Assembly: GCF_900149685.1 (NCBI RefSeq)
Contig: NZ_LT702999.1
Location: 1,426,001-1,490,000, forward strand
From: Erythrobacter sp. Alg231-14
GTDB taxonomy: Bacteria > Pseudomonadota > Alphaproteobacteria > Sphingomonadales > Sphingomonadaceae
Direction of reading: 5' to 3'
DNA: 64,000 nucleotides
The position numbers were made by a program, and so were the translations under genes. Positions 16,537-25,577 of the stretch are shown piece after piece (position 1 is the first letter of the stretch; each line of letters starts with the position of its first letter). The notes under the pieces are model-generated. The model worked only from the letters and a program-made list of their open reading frames with translations. It was not told the DNA's origin and made no database searches.

Positions 16537-17625
16537 TTATCCTCCGCCCATTGTGCTGCGAGCGATCCGTGCGACCAACGTCGCCATGCCGGGATGATTG
16601 GCCCCTTCATAAGTCGAACCGTTACCCAATGCGCCGGCCAATCGACGATGCGCCTCGGGCAGGTCGTGATAGGGCATGGACGGCATCAAATGATGCAGCG
16701 CGTGATACCGCAACCCAACTGGAGCCCAAATCTCAGCCGCGATCCCCGGCGGGGGCACATTCACGCTGTCGAGGAATTGCGCGGTGACCGTCATCGGATC
16801 ACCCTCATTCTCCCACAGATGCGCGACCAAGGTGCGCAACTGGTTCAAAAGCGCGGTGAGCGACACAATCGAAAGAGCGATAAGCAATGGGCGCCAGCCA
16901 ATCGCAAATGTGCTGCCGATCAAGACCAGCGACCAAATCGATGCACCCGCCTCTTGCCAAAATACGCGTTTGGCAAATGCCCCGGTTGCCGGTTTGCGGC
17001 GGAAATCCGGGTTGATCGACAAAGACGACAACCGTTCCCAAGTGAACGTTCGAACAGCCGGAATAACAGCGCCAAGCGGCACCAAAATCGCATTGCGAAC
17101 AATCAAAGCGACCGGAGCGAGCAATGCAACGATCACGAACAGAGGCAAGCTCCACGGTTTCATCAACGCCAATGGAAGATATTCGGGATCCTCAATCGTG
17201 CCATATTGGGTCCGCTTGTGGTGGATGACATGGACCCCTTCATACATGAAGCTGGGCGTGAGCATCGGGACGCCAACCAGCGCGTTCCACGCGGTCCGGA
17301 ACCCAGGCAATGCGTCGCGATGAATGTGCGTTAATTCATGAATGAACATCAACGAGCGATACAAGGCCAACGACGCGCATAGCCCTGCCACAATTGCGAT
17401 CGCGATGTTGCTGCTCAAAATCGCGACCGCGATCCCGCCATAGCCAATCGCTGTCGAAACCAGCATGTCGGTCCAATAGATTGCCCCCCGCGCCTCACCC
17501 AAATCCTTGGTCAGATCGCGAGCCGCGCGCAGCATATCCTTATCATCGGCGTCAACGAAATCGGCGCGTCTCGCGCGGGGCTTCGCGCTGATATCGGTTG
17601 CGGTGGGGTGTATCGGTTGGTTCAT
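16537..17625 (-). CDS. Fatty acid desaturase-family membrane protein
   Basis: A 362-residue membrane-bound di-iron enzyme. Three histidine clusters are visible: HELTHIH (box 1), HVIHH with HKRTQYG (box 2) and HALHHL (box 3), with about four membrane segments between them. It probably introduces a double bond or hydroxyl group into an acyl chain or lipid at the inner membrane; the substrate cannot be told. A charged 40-residue N-terminus precedes the first membrane segment. It is monocistronic and convergent with the GNAT gene. Confidence 0.83.
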   Translation of the reverse strand: MNQPIHPTATDISAKPRARRADFVDADDKDMLRAARDLTKDLGEARGAIYWTDMLVSTAIGYGGIAVAILSSNIAIAIVAGLCASLALYRSLMFIHELTHIHRDALPGFRTAWNALVGVPMLTPSFMYEGVHVIHHKRTQYGTIEDPEYLPLALMKPWSLPLFVIVALLAPVALIVRNAILVPLGAVIPAVRTFTWERLSSLSINPDFRRKPATGAFAKRVFWQEAGASIWSLVLIGSTFAIGWRPLLIALSIVSLTALLNQLRTLVAHLWENEGDPMTVTAQFLDSVNVPPPGIAAEIWAPVGLRYHALHHLMPSMPYHDLPEAHRRLAGALGNGSTYEGANHPGMATLVARIARSTMGGG

Positions 17626-17797
17626 AAATGGGTTCGTTGGGATCTGTTCTATGGTTTTATGGAAGTTCCCCTACCGCATTGGAGGCGTTCGGGGCAAACC
17701 TGCTTTATTGGCAAGAGTGATCGATTGGCTTGCACGACGCGATCGGGCACGACACAGAAGCATACAACACGGTAACAATACGAAGGCAGGTCCCGCG

Positions 17798-18952
17798 ATG
17801 GATGCGCAAATAGGCATTGAAGCAATCACCGACAAGAAAGGGCGCGCGCGCTTTGTCGATGTGGGGCGCGAATTTGCCGCTCGATTGGAACATTCGGTCC
17901 CACAATTGCGCAGCGAGCAATTGGAATTGGTCGATCCGGCCAAAAACCCATTTTTCGGCCATGCCCGCGCTCAATTGTACATCGCCCATATCAATGGAAA
18001 GCCGGTGGGGCGCATTTCTGCTCACATTGACGAACTCGCGCTCGAAATGCCGCCAGAACAAGGGTTCGGTCCCGGAACCGGCATGTTTGGGTATCTCGAT
18101 GCGGACAGCGAAGAGATCGCAGCAAAGTTGATCGACACAGCTCAAGATTGGCTGCGCGAACAAGGGATGACCCGCATTGTCGGCCCAATTTCTATGTCGA
18201 TCTGGGAAGAGCCTGGATTACTAGTCAGAGGCCAAGATCACCCTCCCATCATCATGATGGGCCATCATCCCGCCCACTACGCCCAATGGGTTGAAAACGC
18301 CGGTTTTGAACGGGTTAAAACGCTCTACACCTACGATCTTGATATCACCGCAGAATTCTCACCCCTGTTACAGCGTGTTGTGAAATCGGGCGAACGCAAT
18401 GCCCGCATCACAGTTCGCCCGGTGCGGAAAAAAGAATGGGACACCGAAGCGGCCACCATCCTAGAAATTCTCAACGATGCCTGGTCGGACAATTGGGGTT
18501 TTGTTCCGCTGACCGCTGACGAGGTCGCCTATACCGGGGTCAAATTGAAGCCGATCATTCACGAAGATTTGAACATGATCGCCGAGGTGGACGGCAAGCC
18601 AGTCGCGTTCATGTTAACTTTTCCGGACGTCAATCACGTTCTGTCGAAAATTAACGGCAAGCTGATGCCATTTGGCTGGTTCCACATGCTGCGATGGCTG
18701 CGCAAACCCAAAGGGTCGGATATGCGTGTGCCTTTGATGGGCGTTTTGAGGGAGTATCAAAATTCTCGTATGGCCAGCCAGCTCGCTTTCATGATGATCA
18801 CCGCGATCAAGAAAGTCGCGACCGGGAAATATGGATCGACGCGCGGTGAGTTGGGATGGATCCTTGAAGACAATCAAGGAATGGTCGCAATCTCCGACGC
18901 GATCGAAAGCGAGGTCAACCGTGAATACACAATCTACGCCAAATCCCTTTAG
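17798..18952 (+). CDS. Acetyltransferase-like (GNAT-fold) conserved protein
   Basis: A 384-residue protein conserved in alphaproteobacteria and often annotated as N-acetyltransferase. It has AQLYIAHINGKPVGRISAHI and FGYLDADSEEIAAKLIDTAQ in a first GNAT-like half, and NMIAEVDGKPVAFMLTFPDV in the second, followed by a segment with the GVLREYQNSRMASQLAFMMI helix. The true substrate is unknown. The ATG at 17798 is chosen because AAGGCAGG precedes it by 7 nt; the longer open frame to 17507 overlaps the divergent desaturase gene. Confidence 0.7.
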   Translation: MDAQIGIEAITDKKGRARFVDVGREFAARLEHSVPQLRSEQLELVDPAKNPFFGHARAQLYIAHINGKPVGRISAHIDELALEMPPEQGFGPGTGMFGYLDADSEEIAAKLIDTAQDWLREQGMTRIVGPISMSIWEEPGLLVRGQDHPPIIMMGHHPAHYAQWVENAGFERVKTLYTYDLDITAEFSPLLQRVVKSGERNARITVRPVRKKEWDTEAATILEILNDAWSDNWGFVPLTADEVAYTGVKLKPIIHEDLNMIAEVDGKPVAFMLTFPDVNHVLSKINGKLMPFGWFHMLRWLRKPKGSDMRVPLMGVLREYQNSRMASQLAFMMITAIKKVATGKYGSTRGELGWILEDNQGMVAISDAIESEVNREYTIYAKSL

Positions 18953-19295
18953 GTGGGCCCACCCCTGAACCGCGATACCCCGCCGCCGGGAAGGAGCGCC
19001 GCAAAAAGAAAGACCTCCACTCGGGAGGAGCGAAGGCCTTTCGGGTTCATATCACCAGCCGCTTGGACGGGAGGGGGGTCTCGGCGGTGATACAAAGACA
19101 ATGCGCGCGCGTGAAAGGTGTTCCCATGTTTCGCATTTTTTGTGAAAATTGACGAAGATCGGTGACGTTGCGCGACAAAAATTCAAGTGGGTCAGACATC
19201 AGCAACATCGATTTCATTGGGGGGCGACGGCTTCGCAATCTGACGCTATGGCCGGTGCACGCATTCAACCGCTTGGCATTTTGCAGGAGAAGAAC
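18953..19295. other. Gene-free interval upstream of phyR
   Basis: This 343-bp stretch has no convincing gene. It starts with a perfect 12-bp palindrome GGTGGGCCCACC at the preceding stop codon. Around 19010-19042 an imperfect hairpin (GAAAG...CCTCC, GGAGG...CTTTC) could act as a terminator, although no good T tract follows. A 73-residue minus-strand frame (19268-19047) has no recognisable features and is treated as spurious. No GGAAC-N16-CGTT site is seen on the plus strand, so phyR is probably not expressed from a standard EcfG promoter here. Confidence 0.4.
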
Positions 19296-20093
19296 ATGTC
19301 ACTGGGTAAGCAAGTCGCAGCCAACCTGCCATTCCTGCGCCGCTATGCGAGGGCGCTCACCGGTTCTCAATCAACCGGCGATGCATTTGTCCGCGCCACA
19401 TTGGAAGCGGCGTTGGCGGATGAGGATCTGAAGGCATCGTTGAATGGCGGCCGCATCCCATTGTATCGTGCGTTCAACTCAGTTTGGTCGAGCGCCTATC
19501 TGGAAATTGACAGCGCCAACGACACGACCGGCGGCGAACACGAAATGGGCGCGCAAAACCGGCTGGGCGCGATCACGCCGCTCAATCGACAGGCGCTGCT
19601 TTTGACCACATTGGAAGATTTTTCCGCAGCACAGGCCGCGCAAGTGATGGATTTGGAAACATCCCAAGTCGAAGCATTGGCCGCAGAAGCCGTCCGCGAA
19701 ATTGACAAAGAACAGGCGACATCGGTCCTTATCATTGAAGATGAGCCGCTCATTTCTATGCAGCTCGAAGATTTGGTGACATCGCTGGGTCATGACATTT
19801 TTGGAACCGCCGCAACCCGGACTCAAGCTTTGGCGGTAGTGTCGGAGAAAAGGCCGGGCCTAGTGCTGGCCGACATTCAATTGGCGGATGGGTCATCCGG
19901 CCTTGATGCGGTGGATGACATTCTAGCGATCGACACAGTGCCGGTGATTTTCATCACTGCCTATCCCGAACGGCTTTTGACTGGCGATCGGCCAGAGCCG
20001 ACCTATTTGGTGACAAAGCCGTTCCAAGAACAAACGGTTCAAGCCGCCATCAGCCAGGCTTTGTTTTTCGGATCAAGCCGACCGCTGGATTAA
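19296..20093 (+). CDS. phyR: General stress response regulator PhyR
   Basis: A 265-residue PhyR: an N-terminal sigma-factor-like domain (about 1-130, including FLRRYARALTGSQSTGDAFV) and a C-terminal receiver domain (about 140-260) with the phospho-acceptor D193 in VLADIQLADG, the acidic pair in IIEDEP, T/S in FITAYPE and the lysine in VTKPF. When phosphorylated, PhyR uses its sigma-like domain to capture NepR and free EcfG. The ATG at 19296 follows AGGAGA; the extension to 19149 is rejected. It is convergent with the sensor kinase gene and near nepR-ecfG, the typical alphaproteobacterial arrangement. Confidence 0.95.
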   Translation: MSLGKQVAANLPFLRRYARALTGSQSTGDAFVRATLEAALADEDLKASLNGGRIPLYRAFNSVWSSAYLEIDSANDTTGGEHEMGAQNRLGAITPLNRQALLLTTLEDFSAAQAAQVMDLETSQVEALAAEAVREIDKEQATSVLIIEDEPLISMQLEDLVTSLGHDIFGTAATRTQALAVVSEKRPGLVLADIQLADGSSGLDAVDDILAIDTVPVIFITAYPERLLTGDRPEPTYLVTKPFQEQTVQAAISQALFFGSSRPLD

Positions 20094-20113
20094 AAACCTC
20101 AGCCGGGCATCGC

Positions 20114-21787
20114 TCAAGCGGATTTTTCGGGCGCCTGTCGGATTTGAAAGTCGCCGCGTTTTCGAATGGGAACGCCCATCGCGCAGCGCACACCGGTGGG
20201 CAGAAATTCAATCTCGACTCGATGTTTGAGTTCGTGGGCGACGACCTTTTCGATCAACTCCGTCCCAAACCCGCGCGCGGTTGGCTTTGTTACCGCCGGA
20301 CCGCCGGTCTCTGTCCATTCCACAATGGCCAAGTCATCGCGTTCACGATGCCAACGCACAGTCACCACACCATCCGCCGCGCTCAAAGCGCCGTATTTCG
20401 CGGCATTGGTCGCCAATTCATGAATCGCCAATCCGAAAGATAAGGCATCGTTGGGAGCCAATTGCACCGGGGGTCCCTCGGTGTGCACATTGCCTCCGTT
20501 GGCATCTCCATTGGCATCAACAAAGTGCCCCAGTTCGGCATCGATCACCGCTTCAATCGGCGTGGTGCCCCAATCCGTGACCGTCAATAGATCATGGGTG
20601 GCTGAAAGCGCCCTAATGCGCCCTTCCAAACTGTCGGCAAAACTGTCGAGATCATTGGATCGGCGACGCGTGAGCGAGAGGATCGAAAGTACGTTGGCCA
20701 GAGCATTTTTCACCCGGTGATTGAGCTCTCGACTGAGTGAATTTCGGATCGAGTTTTGCTCTTCGAAAAAGGCCAATCGCGCTTGATCCTCGATCGTTTG
20801 TTTGACCAACATTCGCAGGATCAACATCAGCAGGCTCGCCATGGCCAGCCCTGCGATCAAGGTCAGCATCGACAACGCGCCCAACCGCTCTGCTCCGGCA
20901 GAATCGATCACCAGCATCAAGTCGCGATTGGCGATGGTGACGGGCTGTTCAAAACGATCGGTTCCAGCGGCCCCGAGCGATCGCGACACCAACAGATTGG
21001 ATCCATCGGACGCGCCATCGTAGAGCCGCACGCCCAATTGTGTTGGCGGCGCGCGTTCTATCGCGGCATCCAGAAATTGGCCCGCATCAAAGGAACTGAA
21101 CACAAATCCCGCCAATGCACGCTCTTGCTCCACAGAGCCGGGGACCGGCTTGTAAACCGGCATGAAAATCACGAAACCCGGCGCTTCGCCCGCGCCTTCT
21201 TGTACCAAGACGATTTTGCCCGATGCGACCGGCATGATTGTGCGCTTTGCCTCATCCATCGCGGCCGCCCGTGCGGGTTCCGAATACATATCAAATCCAA
21301 GCGCACGGCGATTGCGGCTTGTATCGGGAGAGAACATTGTCACCGGGGCCATAACACCGCGACCCGCGGCGGCCGAGGCGTCCAATGTCGGGAAATCGGG
21401 TTGGTGCGCCCTCACCCGGGACAAAAACTGTTCAGTATCGTTGGGGCTAACGGCACTGGCCCAACCGATCCCTTCGGCGCCGCGATAATTTTGACCCAAA
21501 CGCAATTCTGCGACGAATTGCCGGAACGTTTGCGGCGTCACTTCATCAACGGTCGAAAACAACGCGGCCCCGGCCCGCAAATAGGCCGAAAAACTGTTGC
21601 CCCGCCGATCCAAAGCCGAAGCAATAGACTGGGCGTATTCGCGCACTTCGCCGCGTTTGCGTTCTTGGGCGTTGCTTTCAATCGCAAACACACTGACCAA
21701 GGTGATCGCTGCAATGAAAATGAACAAAGCAATCGGGATCGCACGCGGATAAGTGACAAGCCAAGCGCGGGCGCGTCCGGAGGTCAA
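20114..21787 (-). CDS. CHASE-domain sensor histidine kinase (HWE/HisKA_2 type)
   Basis: A 557-residue membrane kinase. A first membrane helix (about 17-36) and a second (about 305-327) flank a periplasmic CHASE domain (about 70-265, with LGQNYRGAEGIGWASAV). The cytoplasmic part has a HisKA_2 dimerisation helix with phospho-acceptor H357 in RELNHRVKNALANV, and an HATPase domain with IHELATNAAKYGAL and a GFGTELI glycine loop. This family phosphorylates PhyR in other alphaproteobacteria (PhyK/GsrK-like proteins), and the gene lies between phyR and nepR. The 5' region contains an EcfG-like promoter, so it may be induced by the stress sigma factor. Ligand unknown. Confidence 0.9.
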   Translation of the reverse strand: MTSGRARAWLVTYPRAIPIALFIFIAAITLVSVFAIESNAQERKRGEVREYAQSIASALDRRGNSFSAYLRAGAALFSTVDEVTPQTFRQFVAELRLGQNYRGAEGIGWASAVSPNDTEQFLSRVRAHQPDFPTLDASAAAGRGVMAPVTMFSPDTSRNRRALGFDMYSEPARAAAMDEAKRTIMPVASGKIVLVQEGAGEAPGFVIFMPVYKPVPGSVEQERALAGFVFSSFDAGQFLDAAIERAPPTQLGVRLYDGASDGSNLLVSRSLGAAGTDRFEQPVTIANRDLMLVIDSAGAERLGALSMLTLIAGLAMASLLMLILRMLVKQTIEDQARLAFFEEQNSIRNSLSRELNHRVKNALANVLSILSLTRRRSNDLDSFADSLEGRIRALSATHDLLTVTDWGTTPIEAVIDAELGHFVDANGDANGGNVHTEGPPVQLAPNDALSFGLAIHELATNAAKYGALSAADGVVTVRWHRERDDLAIVEWTETGGPAVTKPTARGFGTELIEKVVAHELKHRVEIEFLPTGVRCAMGVPIRKRGDFQIRQAPEKSA

Positions 21788-21887
21788 CAGACCGTCCGAC
21801 TTCGCTGTTTCCGCATCTGTTTCAACCTCGACGGTGATGCCTTGCGCTCCCTTACGCCCGCGACGGGCAGATTTTGCGTTTACTCAC

Positions 21888-21914
21888 GGAACAAAAGACC
21901 CAAAACATCGTTCC
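21888..21914. promoter_or_regulatory. Bidirectional EcfG-type promoter
   Basis: On the plus strand GGAAC (21888-21892) is followed after exactly 16 bp by CGTT (21909-21912), the consensus of the general stress sigma factor EcfG, directed at nepR-ecfG. On the minus strand the same 27 bp read GGAAC (21914-21910), 16 bp, TGTT (21893-21890), a near-consensus site directed at the kinase gene. Predicted leaders are roughly 95-120 nt in each direction. The two promoters overlap fully, so they should compete for polymerase. Confidence 0.75.
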
Positions 21915-22020
21915 CATAATGTTGCACCGCCTGAACCAAATTTGGTTTTCTCTAACGTGCGGGCTATTTCACCAAAGGTTTTGGCCCTGGATTTGGACCG
22001 GGGCGGGATGCAGACATTAG

Positions 22021-22215
22021 ATGGGATCGGATCGGCGCATGGCATCCAAGAAAAACGCAGGCACAGATGGCCCCCTTGCTGGCGGGAAAACGCCGGCTTG
22101 GGCAGACGGTTTGAAACAGCTTTATGATGATGTTGTCGATGAACCATTGCCTGATGCGTTCAAGGATTTGCTCGCACAACTCGACGATAGCGACATCGAC
22201 GGGGATGCCGCGTAG
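22021..22215 (+). CDS. nepR: Anti-sigma factor NepR
   Basis: A 64-residue (or 58-residue from the ATG at 22039) protein with the NepR core LKQLYDDVVDEPLPDAFKDL and LLAQLD. NepR holds EcfG inactive until phosphorylated PhyR binds it. The polar N-terminal tail and acidic C-terminus are family-typical. The stop overlaps the GTG start of ecfG by one nucleotide, indicating translational coupling and stoichiometric synthesis. The EcfG-type promoter at 21888-21912 lies upstream, so the pair is probably autoregulated. Confidence 0.9.
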   Translation: MGSDRRMASKKNAGTDGPLAGGKTPAWADGLKQLYDDVVDEPLPDAFKDLLAQLDDSDIDGDAA

Positions 22216-22838
22216 TGGCCGAGAAACAAGAAAGCCCGCCACGCACACCGGCCCAGAAGGCAGACTTTAAGCGTGAATTGACCGATGTAGTCCCGCATCT
22301 GCGGGCGTTTGCACGCGGTTTGTGCGGTCGTCCGGACATGGCCGACGATCTGGTTCAGGAAACCATGTTGAAAGCTTGGGCTGCCCAAGACCGGTTTGAA
22401 CCGGGCACTTCAATGCGAGCGTGGACGTTTGTCATTTTGCGCAACGCCTATCTTACCGATATGCGCCGCAACCGTTTCCGCGGCGAATATGACGAAGGCG
22501 TGGCCGAACGGATTCTGACCGCTCCTGCCGGTCAGGAAGAGCCCCTGCACTTGTCCGATATGCATCGCGCATTGCTGACATTGCCGCCCGAACGACGGGA
22601 AGCGTTGTTGTTGGTGGGTGCGGGCGGTTTTTCATACGAAGAAGCCGCAGAAATCTGCGGATGTGCGGTGGGGACCATCAAAAGCCGGGTTGGCCGGGCG
22701 CGCGCGACACTGACTTCGATGTTGGCCGATGGTGATATTCCCCAACGTTCGGTCCATGATGACATCGCGCATAGGGCAATTTTGGAAGAATTGGATCAGG
22801 TTGCAGCCGGCAACGGGATAGCCGCAGCCAAAGCGTAA
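22215..22838 (+). CDS. ecfG: General stress ECF sigma factor EcfG
   Basis: A 207-residue ECF15-type sigma factor. Region 2 is visible as LCGRPDMADDLVQETMLKAW and RAWTFVILRNAYLTDMRR; region 4 as LLTLPPERREALLLVGAGG, SYEEAAEICGCAVGTIKSRV. It directs polymerase to GGAAC-N16/17-CGTT promoters during stress. The start is a GTG overlapping the nepR stop. The tail after region 4 (about 30 residues) is typical for EcfG. Confidence 0.94.
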   Translation: MAEKQESPPRTPAQKADFKRELTDVVPHLRAFARGLCGRPDMADDLVQETMLKAWAAQDRFEPGTSMRAWTFVILRNAYLTDMRRNRFRGEYDEGVAERILTAPAGQEEPLHLSDMHRALLTLPPERREALLLVGAGGFSYEEAAEICGCAVGTIKSRVGRARATLTSMLADGDIPQRSVHDDIAHRAILEELDQVAAGNGIAAAKA

Positions 22839-22962
22839 AATTGACGCGGCGTTTTGTCCGCTTGGCGAACCGGCGTTGCGCTGCAATAATGGCGTATTCG
22901 ATCCGAACATCCGCCACACTTTGGCGGGAACGCGCCAATAGGGCAGAGTTGACCCAACGATC

Positions 22963-24147
22963 ATGACGACGCCGTCACCCGAAAACCCACCACCAACCTC
23001 CGGCGCTAACAGCCGCCGAGGTTTGGCGATGGCAGAACAAGAATTGCGGTTGTTGTCGGCCTTGGTCTTGTTGATCGGTTTTGGCCTCTTCCTTGCCCTG
23101 CCATTTGTCCTGTCTATCGGGTCTGTGGTCTTTCTGCCGCTTGTGACAGCGTTGTTGTTGACGATCTTGCTGTCGCCGCTTGCTGACAAATTGGCACGTT
23201 TTGGTCTCCCCAATGTCGTGGCCTCCATCGGCGCGCTCGCTGTATTTTTGGGGATTTTGCTGCTGTCGCTGGCTTTGATTCTCCAACCGGCGCTCGCCCT
23301 GTTCGATTCGTTGCCAGCGATCACCGAACGCGTGACCGAACGGTTTGCCGACCTGCGCGATGAATTCGCCTGGATGGCCATCGCCAACGAGGAACTCACC
23401 AAAATCATGGGTGGCACCGGCCCGCGCGAAGTCGTTTTGGCAACGCCCACCATCCTTGAAGAGATTGCCTTTGCAACGCCCAGCATTGTGCTGGAAGTGT
23501 TGATCATGTTCTTGATGGCGTTCTTCATGATCGAGGCGCGCGTGCGGCTAAGGCGGCATTTGCTATTTGATCGGACCAGCTTCGGATCCAGCGTGAAAGC
23601 AGCGCGCGTTATGCGCGAAGTTCAAGATCGCGTCGCCGCCTATATTATGACCGTTGGCATGATCAACGCCGGGATTGGTGTGATTGTTGCGCTGGGCGCA
23701 TGGGCATTGGGCGTTGATGCGCCGATCATGTGGGGCGGACTTGCCGCGACACTTAATTTCATCCCGTATGTGGGCCCGCTCGCAATGACGGCCCTTTTGG
23801 CTTTGTTTGGGATTGGAACGGCGGACACATTGTGGCTCGGCCTGATTCCGGCCGCCGCATACATCGCGCTACACACAGTGGAGGCAAACGTGATCACTCC
23901 GTCGATCCTAGGCGCGCGTTTCACAATGAGCCCGGTAATGATCCTCATCGCTTTGTCCTACTTCACGTGGGTTTGGGGCGTGCCGGGCGCATTGTTGTCG
24001 GTGCCGATCCTTCTCACGTTGACCGCATTGTTCGACCATATCGGTCGGCCCAATGTGGTCGGCTTTATATTCGGAGAGCCGCTTTTCAAAAGCGACGTTC
24101 TTGAGCGCGGGTTAGAGGATGAACAGGCGGGCCCTGCCCAAATGTGA
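22963..24147 (+). CDS. AI-2E family transporter
   Basis: A 394-residue polytopic membrane protein of the AI-2E_transport/PerM family. About eight membrane segments are visible, with a paired N-terminal block (about 22-62 and 75-110), a central soluble region with coiled potential (about 115-160), and the family's GLAATLNFIPYVGP segment near 265 plus EANVITPSILG near 310. The substrate is unknown; only some members move AI-2, others act as Na+/H+ antiporters. It follows ecfG by 124 nt and is convergent with the symporter gene. Confidence 0.85.
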   Translation: MTTPSPENPPPTSGANSRRGLAMAEQELRLLSALVLLIGFGLFLALPFVLSIGSVVFLPLVTALLLTILLSPLADKLARFGLPNVVASIGALAVFLGILLLSLALILQPALALFDSLPAITERVTERFADLRDEFAWMAIANEELTKIMGGTGPREVVLATPTILEEIAFATPSIVLEVLIMFLMAFFMIEARVRLRRHLLFDRTSFGSSVKAARVMREVQDRVAAYIMTVGMINAGIGVIVALGAWALGVDAPIMWGGLAATLNFIPYVGPLAMTALLALFGIGTADTLWLGLIPAAAYIALHTVEANVITPSILGARFTMSPVMILIALSYFTWVWGVPGALLSVPILLTLTALFDHIGRPNVVGFIFGEPLFKSDVLERGLEDEQAGPAQM

Positions 24148-24172
24148 TCCGGCGTGCTACTGATCGGGCCGG

Positions 24173-25462
24173 CTATGTTTCGGTTCGGTCGACCGCGCTG
24201 ACCACCGCAACATTCATCGTCACATTGGCCAATGTGCGCATAATGTCGGGTATCATTTCGACCGCGACCAACAAGACCAACGGTTCAATTGGAATGCCCA
24301 TTGCCAATGCGATCGGCCCGATAGAAACCACAAAGCTAATCGAACCGGGCAAACTCACCGATCCGACGCTGATGATCAAAGCCACCAAAATACCCGCAAA
24401 TGCCAAAGCGGGCGTGACCTCGATCCCCGCCAAAGCCGCCACATATAGCGCGACCGCCATGTTCATTGCAGGGCTGGTCGCGCGGAATATTGCGACGGCC
24501 AAAGGCAGCACGAATTCGCTGGTGGTGGATCGCAAATTCAACCGTCCGGCGCTGTCCAACATGGCAGGCAAACTGGCCAGAGAGCTTTGTGTCGACACCG
24601 CCACCGCTTGGGCCGGGAGCATTGCGACGGCAAAACGCGCAGGATTGATCCCACCCAACGCCCAAGCCACGCCATAGGCCAGCACCAGGGTAAAACCGCC
24701 CATTGCAGAGACGACGAATATGTAATGCGCCAAAGCGGCAAAGGCACCGCCCCCACTGCGCAAACCGACGCCAAAGGCCAAGGCCAGCACGCCGATGGGG
24801 GCCAACCATAAGACCCACCCAATGATTTGCAGCATCACATTGGCAAGCGCGTGGAAAAATCCCAGCATGCGGTCTTCTTGCTCTTTGGGAAGGCGCGTGA
24901 TCGCGACCGCAAACAACGCAAAGAAGATCGTCAGCGGCAACATGCTGGTTTCCGCCGCGGCGGCGATGATATTCGGCGCGATAAGGGAAGCCAGAAAATC
25001 AAGGATGTCGGGCACTTCTTGCGCTTCGCCCGGTGCTGCCGCCAAAAAGCCGCTGGCGCTTTCGGGGATCGGTATAACCGTCAACAACCACGGCAAGATC
25101 GCCGCCGTGAACATCCCACCTGCGATTAAGACCGCAAACACCAAAGCCAAGAAACGCCGCGCAGCCGCACCGGCCCGAGCAGCTTGGACCATTTGCGAAA
25201 GGCCCAACACCAAGAGCGCCGCGACCAATGGAATAATCGTCATCTGCAACGCGCGCAGCCATAATGTGCCCACCAACGAGACCGCCTGAAGCGCCTTTTC
25301 CGGCAATGACACACCCGAAAACAGGACACCTAAAGCCAATCCTGCGATCAACCCAGCAAAAGTCAAAACCACCGGCAACCGGATCGCGACCAGCTCAAAA
25401 CCGCTTTGCGTGGACGTCACCGAATTTGTCGCCGCGCCATTTGCTTCGGGATTGCTGGTCAC
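24173..25462 (-). CDS. Dicarboxylate/amino acid:cation symporter (DAACS family)
   Basis: A 429-residue transporter of the glutamate/dicarboxylate:cation symporter fold. It contains the serine-rich hairpin AVSTQSSLASLPAML (the family's SSSAATLP-like re-entrant loop 1) and the region LPLAVAIFRATSPAMNM (family motif around NMDGTAL, here diverged). About eight membrane helices are visible. It should import dicarboxylates or acidic amino acids with Na+ or H+. A GTG at 25462 with AAGGA 6 nt upstream is taken as start, because the open frame to 25636 would overlap glmM on the other strand. It is divergent from glmM. Confidence 0.85.
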   Translation of the reverse strand: MTSNPEANGAATNSVTSTQSGFELVAIRLPVVLTFAGLIAGLALGVLFSGVSLPEKALQAVSLVGTLWLRALQMTIIPLVAALLVLGLSQMVQAARAGAAARRFLALVFAVLIAGGMFTAAILPWLLTVIPIPESASGFLAAAPGEAQEVPDILDFLASLIAPNIIAAAAETSMLPLTIFFALFAVAITRLPKEQEDRMLGFFHALANVMLQIIGWVLWLAPIGVLALAFGVGLRSGGGAFAALAHYIFVVSAMGGFTLVLAYGVAWALGGINPARFAVAMLPAQAVAVSTQSSLASLPAMLDSAGRLNLRSTTSEFVLPLAVAIFRATSPAMNMAVALYVAALAGIEVTPALAFAGILVALIISVGSVSLPGSISFVVSIGPIALAMGIPIEPLVLLVAVEMIPDIMRTLANVTMNVAVVSAVDRTET

Positions 25463-25577
25463 TTTGGTTCCTTCTCGATTGATACGGGGCCTTCCATTCC
25501 GGCGATAACCACGCCAGAAGCGCCTGACAAATGATCGCGCGCATTCGTGCGCGGAACTTATGAAGGATCTTTCACAA

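Noticed and set aside
19047-19268. 73-residue minus-strand ORF upstream of phyR
   Set aside because: No recognisable domain, no good ribosome-binding site and unusual composition; treated as spurious.
22922-22950. GGAAC followed by AGTT 15 bp later upstream of the AI-2E-family gene, as a possible EcfG promoter
   Set aside because: Spacer is 15 bp and the -10 lacks the leading C; too weak compared with the site at 21888.
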